DNA of 64,000 nt from contig FJOG01000002.1 of the NCBI GenBank assembly GCA_900073065.1, positions 2,808,460 through 2,872,459 on the forward strand. Direction: 5' to 3'. Position 1 is the stretch's first letter. Each line of letters begins with the position of its first letter. Shown one piece after another: positions 21,831 through 34,726 of this stretch. Position numbers and translations under genes: made by a program. Below the pieces are notes generated by a model. It had not been told where the DNA came from, searched no databases, and worked only from the letters and a program-made list of their open reading frames with translations. Source of the stretch: Phialocephala subalpina. Taxonomy: Eukaryota > Ascomycota > Leotiomycetes > Helotiales > Mollisiaceae.

Positions 21831-23035
21831 TTCGTGGGATGTTGATAAATTAGGATTAAAGTAATATCAAAGAGTTGAATGAGGTACTCCTCTTGCCGTT
21901 GTTAGTTCAGAACATCGAAATTTAACAGCTACCAGGATCCTGCATTCGAGGATGTGATCTCTTTATGATCACATCAGAGCTTCATCCCAGTTCCTCGGTT
22001 CGCCCCTCGAACTCGGCAATTCTTAACCTCTCTTCACGCCATCCCTAGGTGAAGCGAAGTCAGCTATCTACCATTGGTCGTTGAGTAGTGGAGGGTTGCT
22101 GATCGGAAGTGACATCCAAAGATAGCCATTCAACTGCCATTGCCGAGCTTGGAGGTGGTTTCCATTCGTCCGCCAACCCTAAATCCCCCGCATTTTCGGG
22201 AGGACCTCCCTAGATGATCACTTTCACGAGACAAGTGTTACTTCGGATTTGATTTCATTGGCTACTTTTTGTGCCCTCCTGAACCCATCTGATAAGTGTC
22301 GCGTGTTGTTGACTTCGTGGCGTTTTTGACACGCAGCTTCTGATATCTTGGCGAAAACACTTGACACTTTGAGCATGAAAATTACTGAAGTCTCAGTTTC
22401 TTGGCAGTACATGGAATGACGTGTTGCGTATTCGTTGGCCTTATTATAATCAAAAAGGTATAATTTTGACATTTAAGCAAATAATTAATCTGATGAGGTG
22501 GAGATCAAATTCCTGACGTCCTCGTACAAAGGTTACCACGCATGTTGAACCTAGTCTAATGAGACGTTTGATTCAAGTGTTGCAATTCCCAGTCCAAAGA
22601 ATTGACACCCCAAGCTAAATTTCTGCTCAATCCTATTCCAGACAATGTGGCTAGCAGCGAACGCTTTCCACCGATGACCACGAACAGTACATGTCTGGCC
22701 TTTGACCCAAGCCAGGCCATTGTGCACACGTCAATGTTTATCACCGCGTATATCACTCGACCATGTTGAAGAGTTAGTCTGCTAGGTGGACTCGAACAAT
22801 TAAAGGACATCCGATATTGAAATTAGCAGTCATGCGTTGCAATCAACTTCCAACTTGAATATTTCTGCACCTCAACTAGAAAGCAACATCCAGCAACCAA
22901 GCAAAGAAAACGAAATGGGTATTACCGCCATCAAAAAAACTCCTCCTTCCCCCGTTTCTCAACCACTACCTCCCTCCTTACCACCTAGTCATTCATCGCA
23001 CCTCCCCACCATTCCGCTCTCCGCCCCGCCCAGCC
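21831..23035. other. Gene-free stretch of 1.2 kb
   Basis: No gene supported. A short inverted repeat (GTGATC...GATCAC) lies at about 21955-21975. The open frame at 22224-22472 (minus) lacks any recognisable domain. Confidence 0.4.
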
Positions 23036-23806
23036 TCAGTTTCTAATCGCAACACCAATCCACTGTCCCCATCCCAAAACCTTCCCCTCCACCCCCTTCA
23101 CAAGCTCATCCTTCTTCGCGTAATTACTAAACCCCTTCCCCTCCACCCCAACCGTCTCACTCAGCGCAATGACTTCATAGAAGTACCGGTGCTCTCCATG
23201 TCCCTACACGCGCATCAGTTTACTCATAATGAAGGGGGGATAGCTCAGAAGAAGTCACACACCTTCAACGGTCTAGGACCACCATACACCGAGCTTCTCA
23301 AATTCTTCGCGTATTTGAACCCCCCCTTCACAACATTCCCCTTCTCCCCCCTTTCCTTCACCAAATCATCCGGTCCAAGACTCGTCTTCGTGGGAGGGAT
23401 GTGGTAGAATCCTCCGTGCATGACTACAAACCCCAACGGTCCATCCGCATCCTCTACCAAGATTAAATACTCCTTAACTTTCTCGGCGGGGATGGAAGCT
23501 GGGAGGCTCCAAGTTAAAGAAGGGATTAGGTCTTTGCCGTCTTGCGTGTGGTCGACTGTGATGGATTAGTTTCTTGGTTTTGCGAAAGAGTGACAGGTTA
23601 GTGGAGCTTTCAGTACAGGAGAGATTGGATGAAAAAAAAGGTCTCTTACTGTCTAATAAAGAACTTGAGGGACCGCAGTCAGGAGAGGTGACGGTCAACG
23701 TGGGTTCGGGGAAGGATTTGAAGGCTGGTCCTTTTGGGAAGAGTTTTGCATCGTGACCGCGGACGTTCTTTGTGAGGTAGGAGATTGTGCGTTCGAGGTA
23801 ATCCAT
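23036..23806 (-). CDS. PEBP-like protein
   Basis: Three minus-strand exons (23806-23650, 23555-23263, 23203-23036; introns 94 and 59 bp) encode 205 aa. The fold of the phosphatidylethanolamine-binding protein family is shown by VTSPDCGPS near the start, the ligand-pocket segment EDADGP and HGGFYHIPP, and GGPRPLKGHGEHRYFYEV (the GP-x-G-x-HRY signature). The family includes lipid-binding regulators and carboxypeptidase Y inhibitors; which role applies here is unknown. No signal peptide, so probably cytoplasmic. Confidence 0.88.
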
Positions 23807-24483
23807 TCTGAACGCGTTTTCCTTGGTTCCTTAGATGAGGAGGAAGTCGGGTGCTTGTGCTTTGGCACTTGGGATGTCTGTTTCTGCTTCAGGTGAAGGA
23901 AATTGATAAATTGCAGAGGAGAAAACTTCCTACGACACAAATTTAAAGCTTACGTATTGTAAGATGATGAAAAAGCGTGGACGGAGATATCTGCTGCTAG
24001 TCGGCAGCCTCGCCCAAGTGCGCCCCGATGTGCTCAGCCTGATCGGAGCGTGTGCGGCGAAGAATCTCATTCGTCGGAGGTATCACCGACTCGCCTATGT
24101 CCGAATAAGCGAATATTAGGGGGGGGGTTTCGAGGGGCCGTGTCTCCGGGTGTAACTCAGGTGTAAGGCCTGGCCTGTTGCTGGGTAGAGTAAGTTGCGA
24201 TAGTCGTTTTGATATCCTCGAGGACAAGAAGACCGGCCGTAACGTGCAAGGAGTAGTGGAGTCTAACAGGGTTTCATTTACAGAATGTTCCTCCAGCTGG
24301 GGACTTTATGCGAGGCTGCAATGGAAGAATTTTGCTAGAAACAAGCTAGTTATTGTATTGTATACATGTACAAGACATATGATGCTGATTACCTTGGATA
24401 CCTTTAACTCAACTCCACACCCAAAGCCTCCCGATCCGATTGGCAGCGTAGATCCCAACCATCCCCCCTAACGCCAGAAATAT
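23807..24483. other. Intergenic between PEBP and NSE2
   Basis: The upstream flank of the PEBP gene and the 3' flank of NSE2. A run of about nine G residues is at 24119-24127. No gene seen. Confidence 0.45.
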
Positions 24484-25960
24484 TTACCCCTGTGTCATAT
24501 TCATGATCTCGATCTCATCCTCATCAGGTTCAGACGATTCCGATCTCTGATGGCTGGGTGGTGCCTGACTAAGACCCATGCTCTTTTCTCGCTTGAATTT
24601 AGCCATTCGTTTCTGGCGAACGTCGTCGATATCCATGCTATTATCTTCGTCATCTTCACTGCCAAGTTGCTCAGGATCACGTCGTGTCCCACGAGGAGCA
24701 CCAGCATCGTCTGCGTCATCATCATCATCGTCATTGTAGTCTTCACGAGAATTCTTCTTCAACTCTCGCTGCACTTCTCTGATAGTGATCTTGTCTAGGT
24801 ACATGTCGGATTCCGCAAGCATCTGTCAAAGTTCATTAGCTGCGTGCCACCTAGAGGACTTTGGAAATTACCTTGTTGCACCCTGGCTGCGGACATGCCA
24901 CCTTCTTCTCGCCGCGTTGGCCATTAGCACCAGTAAAGGATGCTCCAGAGCCATTGAGATATTCGAGGAAGCCGGCCTTCTCGAATACGTGTGGACACAG
25001 ATTATTGGCCCAAGGTTCTTCGAAGTAGCGCATGGTCAGGACACACTTGAGACTCTTCTTGCTTCCCTCAATAACGACATCATCATCACTGTCTTCCTCA
25101 GGATTGTTGCCATTCTCCTCTGGGAACCATGTGCTAGCTTTTGGAAGCGGAGGCTTTTCCTCTCCGGGATACTGAGCAGAGTGTACCAATCTCTTGAAAT
25201 TCCTGTAATCGTTCGAGTCGCCATATCTGCGCTACTGATTAGAGCCATGTCAAGGACTGGGATATAAAAATGCTTACCTCTTTAATAGGCTCTTCTCCTG
25301 GTACTTCGTAACATAATTTTCTTTGGCCTTCTTCACCAACTCAATTGCGCTGAGAATCTCCGGGTCCTCAGCAGGAGCCTCCGGGTCCTCATTTTCCTCA
25401 TCTTCGTCGTCCTCGCCCCTTTGTCGCCTAGCCGGGCGCGCAGGTGGAGCATCAGGTATGTTTTCCTCCACCTCCCTGAGAATGCTATCCTGCATCCTCA
25501 TTTCATCACTCAAATCAATCAATTCCCGAATAGCCTTATCGCTCTCCTTCGTTGCCACCTTCACCTTATTCGCCATCTGCCTATAATAATTATCCGCTTC
25601 AACGTGATCCTGCGGCTTCTCATCATCCACAATCCCATCCTTCTTCCTCTTCGCAGCTTGTCTGTCTAGGTTCTCCTTGCGCGCAGTAAGACGTTCATGG
25701 CAGGCCGCTGCGGAGTCTGAAACTGCTGTGATAGAGCCTTTGAGGTGTTTCTCATACTTGGTAAAGTTACGGCCGCTGCGGAGCTCGTCGATCTTGCGCT
25801 TTGCACCTGCCGAGAGGGGACAGGAGGGTGGTTCGTAAGGAGGGAGGGAGAGTGTTTGTTGGGTGGGGGCTTGTGAGTCTCTGCCTCGTCGACTGGGGCC
25901 TGGAGTTGCACTTTCGTTCTGTCGCGAGCGGGAAACGAGATGTCGTCTTTGGGTAGACAT
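24484..25960 (-). CDS. NSE2: SMC5-SMC6 complex SUMO ligase Nse2/Mms21
   Basis: Three minus-strand exons (25960-25278, 25226-24872, 24822-24484; introns 51 and 49 bp) encode 458 aa. The SP-RING is at about 280-350: Cys289 (KCVLTMRYFEEP), Cys305 and His307 (LCPHVF), Cys339 and Cys344 (ACPQPGCNKML). Upstream is a charged helical region that should contact Smc5. An acidic EDDEDEENED stretch precedes the ring and an Asp/Glu-rich tail follows. By family knowledge it is the E3 SUMO ligase of the SMC5/6 DNA-repair complex. The ATG at 25960 is the first in frame; codons upstream are open but start only with GTG. Confidence 0.9.
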
Positions 25961-26602
25961 TTTGGATTGATAGGGAGAAGAGATTCGTGGGTTATTGTGG
26001 TGTTGTCGTCGCGATTTGGCAAGATGAGAGAGAGCGCGTTTGGTGGGAGACGCGATGGTGTGGGACACTAAATTTACGCGCCAGGGTTGAATGTCCTCTG
26101 GGACTTTATTCTTTTCTACAATTTTGAGTCTTTCACAGACAATAAATTAACAATATCACAGCGCATCTCTTCCAATTGCAAGTGAATTTGATGTTTGTAT
26201 TTAATCCTCTTCGCGGCGCGTTCATCTCGTTATTCCGATCACCATCATCAGATCCAAAAGTTATGCAAGACGGACACGGAACCAGAGACGAAATCGGGCG
26301 TAATTCAGCCGGCCCAGGACGTTGACCACAAGGTTAGCCAATAGAAGGAGCAAGAAACTTTCTTGGTATGAGGCGAAGCAGGCTGCACCTTAATACAATC
26401 ACGAGTCAGGTCTCATATTTTTATGGTTTCATTCTTCTAAACCCTTTTGTGGACATTGCGATAGCTTCGCTGCAACCAGTACCCCTTTTCTTCGAATCGG
26501 AGTTGTGTCCTTCACGTTGGAATAGCATCAATTGCTGGGAGAGACGTCGAGTGGGGTGTTTATCTGGGTGCCTAAGGACTCGTCATCGGCTTACTTTTCA
26601 AC
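25961..26602. other. Divergent promoter region, NSE2 and Upc2-like factor
   Basis: Two genes diverge from this region, so it should hold both promoters. No additional gene is seen. Confidence 0.45.
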
Positions 26603-27933
26603 ATGCCTTGTCGACGGCCTCATCGAAAATCGCGGTTGGGGTGCAAGAATTGCAAAGCAAAGAGGACAAAGGTGAGTCCTCCAACCCTGGGACACGTTCT
26701 TATGTTAATGTGTTCCAGTGTGATGAAGTGCACCCAGTCTGTGGGAATTGTGTGAAATACAACTTACGGTGCGACTTCGTATTACCGTCGAGGAGCAAGA
26801 GTCCCACGTCGTCTTCGTTGCCGCCGGTGAAAATTCCGCAGCTGAATAGACCAGTCAATCATCTCACACCTCCTCTATCAGATGGGAGGTCACCAAGTCA
26901 TGATTCGGGTAGTTTGGTCCCAGCTTCGTCGTCTCAAGGTTCGCCAGGTGATACATCGACTCTAATCAAGACCGAAGTCTGGACCATGGAACCTGGCTCC
27001 CTTGAGGGGATGACCATGAACACTCCTCAAGACCGGATGCTTGAACTCAAGCTCATGCACCACTTTACAACTATGGTATCAAACACCTTATTCCGCCTCC
27101 TTGGGAACCGCCATTTTCAACAAGCGTACACACGAGACGCGTTCTCGAGATGGGTGACTGATCTCGCGATGAGCCATCCCGGACTGATGGACGGATTGCT
27201 CGGGTTCTCAGCCTTCAATCTTCGACAATTGCAAGGCAGTGACGACAAAGAGCTTTCGTTAGCATCGCACAAATATATGACTGCAGCCATTACCGCCCAC
27301 TCTCAACAGCTCAACGAAGGTATCAATGACCAGACTGCCGAGATACTGTTTGCTGGGAGCGCTTTGATAGCCTTTTGCGCAATCAGTAGTCATGAGTACC
27401 TTTCGCCTGATAACAATGCAGACATCCCCTTACATTGGTTCCGGCCTTGGCAAGGTGTACGTTCTGTTGCTAAGGCGTCCTGGGACTTCATCCACACGGA
27501 AGAGATCGTCATTCTCTTGAATTCCGAACGAATGACCTTCTGGGAGGAAGCTGGATTGGCCAAAATGCGGAATCCTGTATTCGACTTCTTGCTTGCAGAT
27601 CTGGACAGAGAGGCAACGGATTTGGAAAGTTTGGAGGCGTATGACTGCAGCGTCTACTATCTTTCCCTAGTTCTGGATAATCCAGATCTAGACTACTGCT
27701 TCAAGTTCACAGCCAAGGTCCCACTAAAATTTGTCAAGATGTTAGAGGAGAAAGATGCTAGGGCATTGACTATTGTTGGCTACTTTTTCATGGTGCTGAA
27801 GATAAGTGAGCAGGTCTGGTGGCTTCCTCGAAGCACTGGTAGGGAATTCAGAAGCCTGATGAAACTTTTGCCAGAAGAATGGAAGCCAAGGATGGCCTGG
27901 GCTGTATCGGTTTTCGACAGCTACGAGGACTGA
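26603..27933 (+). CDS. Zn2Cys6 transcription factor, Upc2/Ecm22-like
   Basis: Exons 26603-26671 and 26719-27933 (47-bp intron) encode 427 aa. The intron splits the zinc cluster: Cys14, 17, 24, 31, 34 and 41 (GCKNCKAKRTK then CDEVHPVCGNCVKYNLRCDF). A Ser/Pro-rich linker follows. The rest resembles the C-terminal sterol-sensing domain of Upc2-like proteins (HHFTTMVSNTLFRLLGN, MDGLLGFSAFNL, and LHWFRPWQGVRSV). Family members activate ergosterol genes and sterol uptake; the target genes here are unknown. The upstream in-frame region is open but the zinc-cluster ATG is the sensible start. Confidence 0.9.
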
Positions 27934-29931
27934 GGGGATATCGAGAGGGATACCGACTCGTCTAAGGTTGCAGTAGACACGCGCCAGAGGCGTGGAAAGA
28001 TCTGCTTCCGGTTACCTGGTTTGAAGACCAGAGGTGCGAGACGAGAGCCTCCCCACGTGGTCGGGAAGATCCAAGTCCCTTGTGCAGATATTCTGCGAGG
28101 CTGGAGACTTCTGGAGCCGCGACTTCAACACTCACGACCGATCTACGAGAACGACAGTGAGAACCAGCCCTATGCTGAAAAGTATCCTCAAGTCGGGAAC
28201 ATGTATGAGCAAGCCGAACCGATACACCAAGCGAGCAGAGATGAACTTGGAAGGTATGGTGTCCCTTCATTGATCTTCTCGTCAGGTCCAGTTCGGTGAT
28301 ATTGGATGCCCACAACTCGTCCCGGAGCATCCTTAAGCAGCCCTATGAAAATTATAATACCGGAGATTTGGCGCTTGTCAATCCCCACCAGAGATATTCG
28401 AAGGAGGTTCATGAGTCCATGACGCGCGCAGCCCTGTCCCCTTATGGGTCCAAGTTGCAGATGGAAGATAAGCACGTGCGGATCTCCAGCAGTTTCCGAG
28501 GCTCGGAGAAAGATCCAGATTGAAAGATCCAGACCCAAATTGTATCCTCAGCCTCCAATTGAGTGTACAGCTCCAGCTTTCTGTTCGTGCCACGCACAGT
28601 GTCGTGTTTTCAAACGTAAGATTTTCTTTAGGATGGTGAGCATGTGCGTAATGTCTTGGCAGGCGTCGATTTGCGATCAGCGGGCTGGAGTCGGCAGCGC
28701 TATCAGAGTAAAAAAAAAGCCACGGGCTTGAAGATAAACATTTGCTGCAGGTGTTTCTACACCATGTCGTCGCCATGTCTCTCGATGGGGAGGGTTGGAT
28801 AAGAACAGTCGGAATCACCGAAGAAGTCGAGCAAGGATTCGATCATCCTGCAGCATGCCCGTCTCCGTCTCTTATCGTCGTCTGCATGTGCATTAGAGGT
28901 CGTCCATCATTGGCGGGGGCCGCAATCAAGCCTTTTAGATCAAAAACGTCAGTGGAGGCGGTCCGAGGTTTGGAAACATGGCGAATTGAAAGATGTGATA
29001 GTTTCAAGTAGCGTGCATGACGGAAAGGGCGCTGACATGGCTGTGTGGGGGAAGCTTATCAGGCATTTTGATATCTGTTGAATGGTCGGGTTTTGGCTTC
29101 AAGTTCCTGTGCAAAATTTGGTGATCTTGACTTGAGAATTGTATGAGATGGTGAAACATTATTTGAAAGGCTTTCAGCACGAGAGAAGAAGAGGAAGGTT
29201 GCTTAGGGTCTGTGCCGAAAGGATCAAGTTGCTCGACGGCACATCCTACGGCAACCATATATCTAAGGCATCCACACATCAAGAATGAGAATTAAGAAGT
29301 CCTCATTGGTTAAAATGTACCGGCACTTGAGACAATCTGGTCAATGATCACGCGCCACCACATTGACATGACGAGGTGAGGCTTGAGAAGGCTGGCTTGA
29401 AGCTGGGGACGACACCGTATTGACTTGACCTTCGAGAGTGCACGAGGATACTCTCTTTTGTCTCTTATGCACCTTCCCCATCCGGTCCAAGGTTGCACTG
29501 CAGAGATGAGCACTGCAGATTTGGGACATGCACTACTTGCTCCACAAGCCCACAAAAATTTTCTATCCTTGGTAGAAGCTGTCAGGGTGCGGTGCGAGCA
29601 ACCAACTCTAACGGATGCATGACCCTTTTCTTCCTAATTGGATGTCAACGGGGACTAAGTTGTTCTAAGAAGCTTCTACCCGGCCAACTCTCACCGGCGA
29701 GCGCGACCTTGCTTTTAACACCTAGTCCAGCATCGTCCAGCTATCACCGGGTTGATGATAGCACCTAATCATCCCTCGTGCGCTCCATGCTGCACCCAAG
29801 CTATCGGGCCCCAGATTTTCACATAAGTACCAATTTCCCCTCCTCTCTTCTGTGCCCTTTCCATCCCATCATCACCTCTACGGACAACTCTCTACTCTGT
29901 CCATCCAGGGTGAGGTCAATCAGTCGCAACG
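27934..29931. other. Two-kilobase gene-free region
   Basis: Overlapping short open frames occur on both strands, none longer than about 150 codons and none with a recognised domain. It may include decayed sequence. The last few hundred bases, with pyrimidine-rich tracts, are presumably the promoter of the downstream transporter. Confidence 0.45.
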
Positions 29932-31687
29932 ATGCTGGACTTCGATAAAGAGACTGCCCCGGCTTCGGATACCCAAGTCGACTCTGGCTCTGAGCAACAA
30001 TACGTCCAGAATGTAGATCCTCTTGCCGAGATCCCCAAGAACACCTGGGAGCGAATCTGGCCTGTATTGGCTTGCGGCGCTGGATTGTTTTCTGATGGCT
30101 ACATCAATAACGTTAGTGGAACCCAACGCGACATACTTTCCACTCACTGACAATGACTAGGTCATTGGATCTGTATCCACCATGCTGAAAAAAATCTATG
30201 GCACGGAATATACCGGCTCTAACGCGCAGAAGAACATCTCTGCCATCACATTCGCAGGAACTGTCGTTGGACAATTGGTCTTCGGCTACACTAGTGACAA
30301 ATGGTCGCGCAAGAACTCTCTCCTCCTCTCAACATTGATCCTCATCGTCTTCGCAGCTCTCGGCGCTGGCTCATACGGATACCATGGCAGTCTCCAGGGA
30401 ATGTTCGCTGCGCTTACGGCATATCGTTTCCTGGTTGGTATTGGTATTGGAGGAGAATATCCAGCTGGATCGGTGGCCTGCAGTGAGGCTACTGGTGAGT
30501 TGAAGAGCGGTACGAGGAACAGGTGGTTCATCCTCTTTACCAATGTTATGATTGATTGGGGTTTCGTTATTGGCGCTTTCGTCCCATATCTCTTGGTTGT
30601 CATCTGCACCGAAAAGCACTTGCGTGCGGCGTGGAGAATTTCCCTTGGACTGGGAGTTGTACCTCCATTGATCCTATTTTGGCTTCGATTGAAGCTTCAG
30701 GAGCCCGAGGAATTCAAGAAGTAAGCCCCTTTGTTTCTGGATAGCTGTGCCAGGACTAACGAGAGTACAGGGAGAGCATGAAATATGTCAGGATTCCATA
30801 CAAGCTGGTCATCAAGTACTACTGGTGGAGACTATTCGTCGTTAGCTTCATCTGGTTCTTGTACGATTTCTCCACATACTCTTTCGGTATCTTCTCCTCG
30901 ACTATCCTCTCGAACATCTACGGAGACACCGCCCCTCTCTCCCAATCCTTCGGCTGGAATACAGTCATCAACTTGTTCTACGTTCCAGGTGCCATGCTCG
31001 GCTCCATATTCTCAGACAAAGTTGGACCACGATATGCACTTGCTTCCGGTGTGCTTGCTCAAGCTGTTGTCGGATTCATCATGGCTGGTCTCTACCCTCA
31101 CCTCGCCAAGCCCGAGAACGTTGCTGGTTTCGCAGTCGTCTATGGTATCTTCCTTTCTCTCGGAGAAGTTGGACCAGGTGACAACATTGGTCTCGTGGCC
31201 TCCAAGACCTGTGCGACTGGTGTTCGTGGGCAATATTATGCTATCGCTGCGTATGTCTACCAATTCGTAGGGAGTCGAGCTCTTCGCGAGCTCGGCCCCT
31301 CGACTCCTAAGCATCCTTTGAAACACCATGCTAACTTCTTGTAGTGCTTTTGGCAAGATCGGAGCTTTCGTCGGGACATACGTCTTCCCATACATCGAAA
31401 AGGCTGGTGGAAAGGGTACTAATGCTTCGGCTCAATACCCATTCTACGTCTCGTCTTGCTTCTGTGTCTTGATGGCTGCTCTGGTGTTGTTTGGCCTTCC
31501 TCACATCGACCAGGATACTATCACTACGGAAGACATCAAGTTCAGAGCGTACCTCGAAAAGGAGGGCTGGGATGTCAGACAGTTAGGTCTGCTGAAAGGT
31601 GAGAGTGTTGAAAGTAGAGCTGCTGCTTTGCAACAGGCTGGTGTGGTGCAGACTGAGGATGAGAAGAAGGAGACGGTTGTTAATTAA
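29932..31687 (+). CDS. MFS transporter, Git1/phosphate:H+ symporter type
   Basis: Four exons (29932-30111, 30161-30720, 30771-31250, 31345-31687; introns 49, 50 and 94 bp) encode 520 aa. The MFS signature GYTSDKWSRKN lies between TM2 and TM3, GIGIGGEYPAGSVACSE marks TM4, and a long loop with EPEEFKK separates the two halves. TM7 starts WRLFVVSFIWFLYDFSTYSFGIFSS. The best family match is the fungal glycerophosphoinositol/glycerophosphodiester permease group (Git1), with phosphate symporters as the alternative. A plasma-membrane, proton-coupled importer is inferred. Substrate cannot be read from sequence. Confidence 0.9.
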
Positions 31688-32238
31688 TGATATTATGAAG
31701 GGCGTGAGCAGTGTCGCTTGCTTACATCTTAGCTTTATAAAATAGCTATAATTATAGTGTCTTGCTAAACAAATACTTCTTGGACCTTGAGAGTTGAAGC
31801 AATTGAACAAGTGAAAATATAAATATCAGAATAGACAATAACAAAATGTTGAATCAATAGACGTCGTCCGGAGTATTCGGTCTTCGCCTCTCCTTGGCAT
31901 AAGCTCATGCAAGACTACTGCAATCCCCCAACCCGTTGGGAAATAGTTCAATAGACATCTCCCACTCGCAAATCTCAAATTGTTAACTCGAATCAACTCC
32001 CTTCTGTAATTAACGCCCAATCGCGAAATCGCAAAGCGCGAGCGAAGAGTGCACGGCTTTGTCGTCATGGCGCCAGTTACAAAACCTCGAATCTGGCCTT
32101 GTTTGCGACGAAACAGAGCTTAGAGAGCTGTCACTGTCAATCAACACCATTTTCTCCTCGAATTGCTCGATAGGTTCTTGAACTTCACAGACACCAAGGA
32201 AGATTGCAGAATTGGGAAAATAAAGTGAAGGAATAAAG
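31688..32238. other. Intergenic between transporter and oxidoreductase
   Basis: No gene supported. A GCGAAATCGCAAAGCGCG palindromic patch lies near 32020-32040. Confidence 0.45.
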
Positions 32239-33959
32239 ATGGAGCTTCTGCGACGGAATTTCAACATTCTTTTCCCGACTGAGGTCCCGAAGGTTGAGGG
32301 TGCTGTGAGGATTGGGTTGCTTGGGGCAAGCAAGATTGCGTACGTCTGCCATCTCTTTCTATCTTTCAATCAAGAAAGGGGGATTGGGTGCTAATATGAA
32401 AGGAAAACAGTCCGACTTCAGTAATCAAACCCGCGAAGAGTAATCCAGAGGTCGTTATCGCGGCCGTTGCGGCGCGGGATGGGGAGAGGGCGAAAACGTA
32501 TGCGAAGAGGTGGGGGATTGGACGTGCTTTTGAAGGGTATCAAGGTGTGTTGAATCTCGGTTTCTTGGTGGGATATTGTGGGGAGATGGATGTGTGGTTT
32601 GTGAAGGGACATTACGGGGGCTGCGGATGTCTGGGACATATTGGGATACTCTTCTAGTGAGAGAGTGCGTGCGAGGAGGGACATTAGAGATCTGAAAATG
32701 TGCTGTTGGTAGTGGGACATTCTCCTCGAGGCGGAATCTTTCGTGAACTGGGAGATTGTGAGAGTCAAGATATCCAGCTTTTGGGGAGGGGGAACACTGG
32801 CAGCTGCAGATGTTTGACTGCCCGGTGGACATTCTCCTACCAGAAGAGTGCCTGACGAGTCTGGACATTCTGATGTCCAGGCGCGGTGCACGCATTGAGG
32901 AAATATCTGGACACCAAAGTTTGTCTTGAACTCTGTACAATGCTAACGATTCATTCTCCAGAATTGACCGACGATCCGGACATCGACGCGATTTATATCT
33001 CCCTCCCCAACGGTTTACACTACGAATGGGCACTCAAGTCTCTCAGAGCTGGCAAACACGTTCTGCTAGAGAAGCCTTCGACATCCAATGCCACCGAAGC
33101 TGCGTCTCTCTTCGGGAACGAGCTCTTCCAACAACCCAAAGCCCCCGTCCTACTCGAAGCCTTCCATGTTCGTTTCCATCCCGCATGGCAGATGCTCCTC
33201 TCCCTCCTCGATCCGAAGAACATAAGCTCTGCGCACTCCTCGTTTCATCTACCAAGGGGTATCTTAGCCTCGGACGATATCCGATTCATGTATGATTTGT
33301 CGGGAGGAGCGCTCATGGATCTTGGCACGTACAGTATTCTATCTCTTCGACAGATATTTGGAACGGAGCCAGATGAATGTCTAGAAGCTACACCAAGAAT
33401 GATGCCAAAAGGTTATGATCAGAAGTGTGACCATGCGATGAAAGCAAAATGGCGTTTTCCAAACGGCGGCATTGGCACAATTGAGTGTGATCTCAGTGCT
33501 AGAACCGCATGGGGTCTACCTACAGGATCATTGCCCATGTGCAAGGTCGTTCACAAGGAAGTCAAGATAGAGGACGCGGACCTCGCGGAAGGACAAGAGC
33601 ATGTGCTATCCAAAACTGTGACAATCTGGAATCCAATGGGTCCGTCGATATGGCACCGAATTGATATCGTCGAACAACATACAATCCGCACCTCCAAAGA
33701 CAAAACAATCAGGACCTGGACCCACAAAAAACACAAGAAAGCGTACACATGGAATAAGGAAAGTGGCAGACCGACGTCGGGTGAAGAGTGCAAGTCCACC
33801 TTCAGCCATCAACTCGAGCAGTTTGTCAACCGAGTCAAGGGCAGAGAGGGGTCTGACTGTTGGATGTCTGCCGAAGACTCCATCAAGCAGATGGAAATGG
33901 TCGATTCCGCCTACGTGAAAGCAGGGTTGCCGCTTAGACCCACTTCCAGCTATCACTGA
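32239..33959 (+). CDS. Gfo/Idh/MocA oxidoreductase (dihydrodiol or xylose dehydrogenase-like)
   Basis: Three exons (32239-32339, 32411-32544, 32962-33959) encode 410 aa. VRIGLLGASKIAP is the Rossmann dinucleotide-binding start, AIYISLPNGLHYEWALKSL the usual strand, and EKP (115-117) carries the family lysine. The second half has the substrate-domain motifs DLSGGALMDLGTY and the final VDSAYVKAGLP. Closest families are dimeric dihydrodiol dehydrogenase and NADP-dependent D-xylose 1-dehydrogenase; substrate unknown. The second intron is 417 bp, about eight times the local norm, and holds a recurring GGACATT motif. No signal peptide; cytosolic. Confidence 0.9.
32545..32961 (+). repeat. Dispersed GGACATT motif in a long intron
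   Basis: Within this 417-bp intron the motif GGGACAT or GGACATTCT recurs at about 32606, 32633, 32679, 32716, 32828, 32861 and (as GGACACC) 32909. The spacing is irregular. It may be decayed minisatellite or a protein-binding array. Confidence 0.55.
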
Positions 33960-34726
33960 GTTGGTGATTCTACATCCTTTCGCGGATCAAGGTTCGAAAC
34001 TCGGATTCCACAGTCACAAAGTCTATACCACCGCGGATATGCCACGAAAGGCACGTCCGGCGAAGAACGGGTTTGTCCACATGTTTGGGAGGGAGATCCT
34101 CTTTGAGCAGAACAAAACATCAATCCTGGAGCCGGAACAGATTCAAATGAACGCCACGCCAATCAGTCATCGGACGGCAGGTTGACAGGTCCCGCATGTG
34201 CATGGAGGGGTAAAATTTGGCAGCAGGTTCGACCGCAGTTCCCACAGAAATCCTGCTGGGGAAGGATCTGCCTCCCTGTTGATTTCCGCAACTCATGTTG
34301 TCGATCATAGGAATGAAGCGCCCAAGAGCTAGTGATACTGGATTCAAGCCGTTCGAACCACTTCTCGGAATATTCTTGCAACGATTAATGCGTCGGTAAG
34401 GCGTTTTATATAAAATGGGCGACCGTGCGCTAGAACCTGAGCCTCCAACAAATGAGGCGCAGTTGTCTGAACATTTGTGAACCGAGCGTCTGGCACAGAA
34501 ATGTTAGCGGGCGGCGAGGGGTAACAGCAGGGGGGAGTTTCCGCTTGGCTTTCCGGGGTTTGTTGCTTCTTTCAGTTTGCCTTACCGTTCACAAAACCTT
34601 ATCGTGGGTAGATATCTTAGGTTGGGGACCTACTGTCAGTGGCGTAATCTTTCTTTGTTCTCTGCTCGTTGTTCTTGATCCTGAGCATGTTGTGAAGCTC
34701 GTTTTTTGTACATTATTGACTTGAAA
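33960..34726. other. Intergenic between oxidoreductase and surface protein
   Basis: No gene recognised. The end of the stretch should be the promoter of the following plus-strand gene. Confidence 0.45.

Noticed and set aside
26368..26602. N-terminal extension of the Zn2Cys6 factor in the same open frame
   Set aside because: The zinc cluster only forms when the 47-bp intron is removed from a different frame starting at the ATG at 26603.
29004..29282. Minus-strand frame beginning Met-Cys with a GC at residues 12-13 and a GTDP tract like member G
   Set aside because: It lacks the central cysteine pair and the C-terminal C-x2-C in any frame, so the resemblance is too weak.
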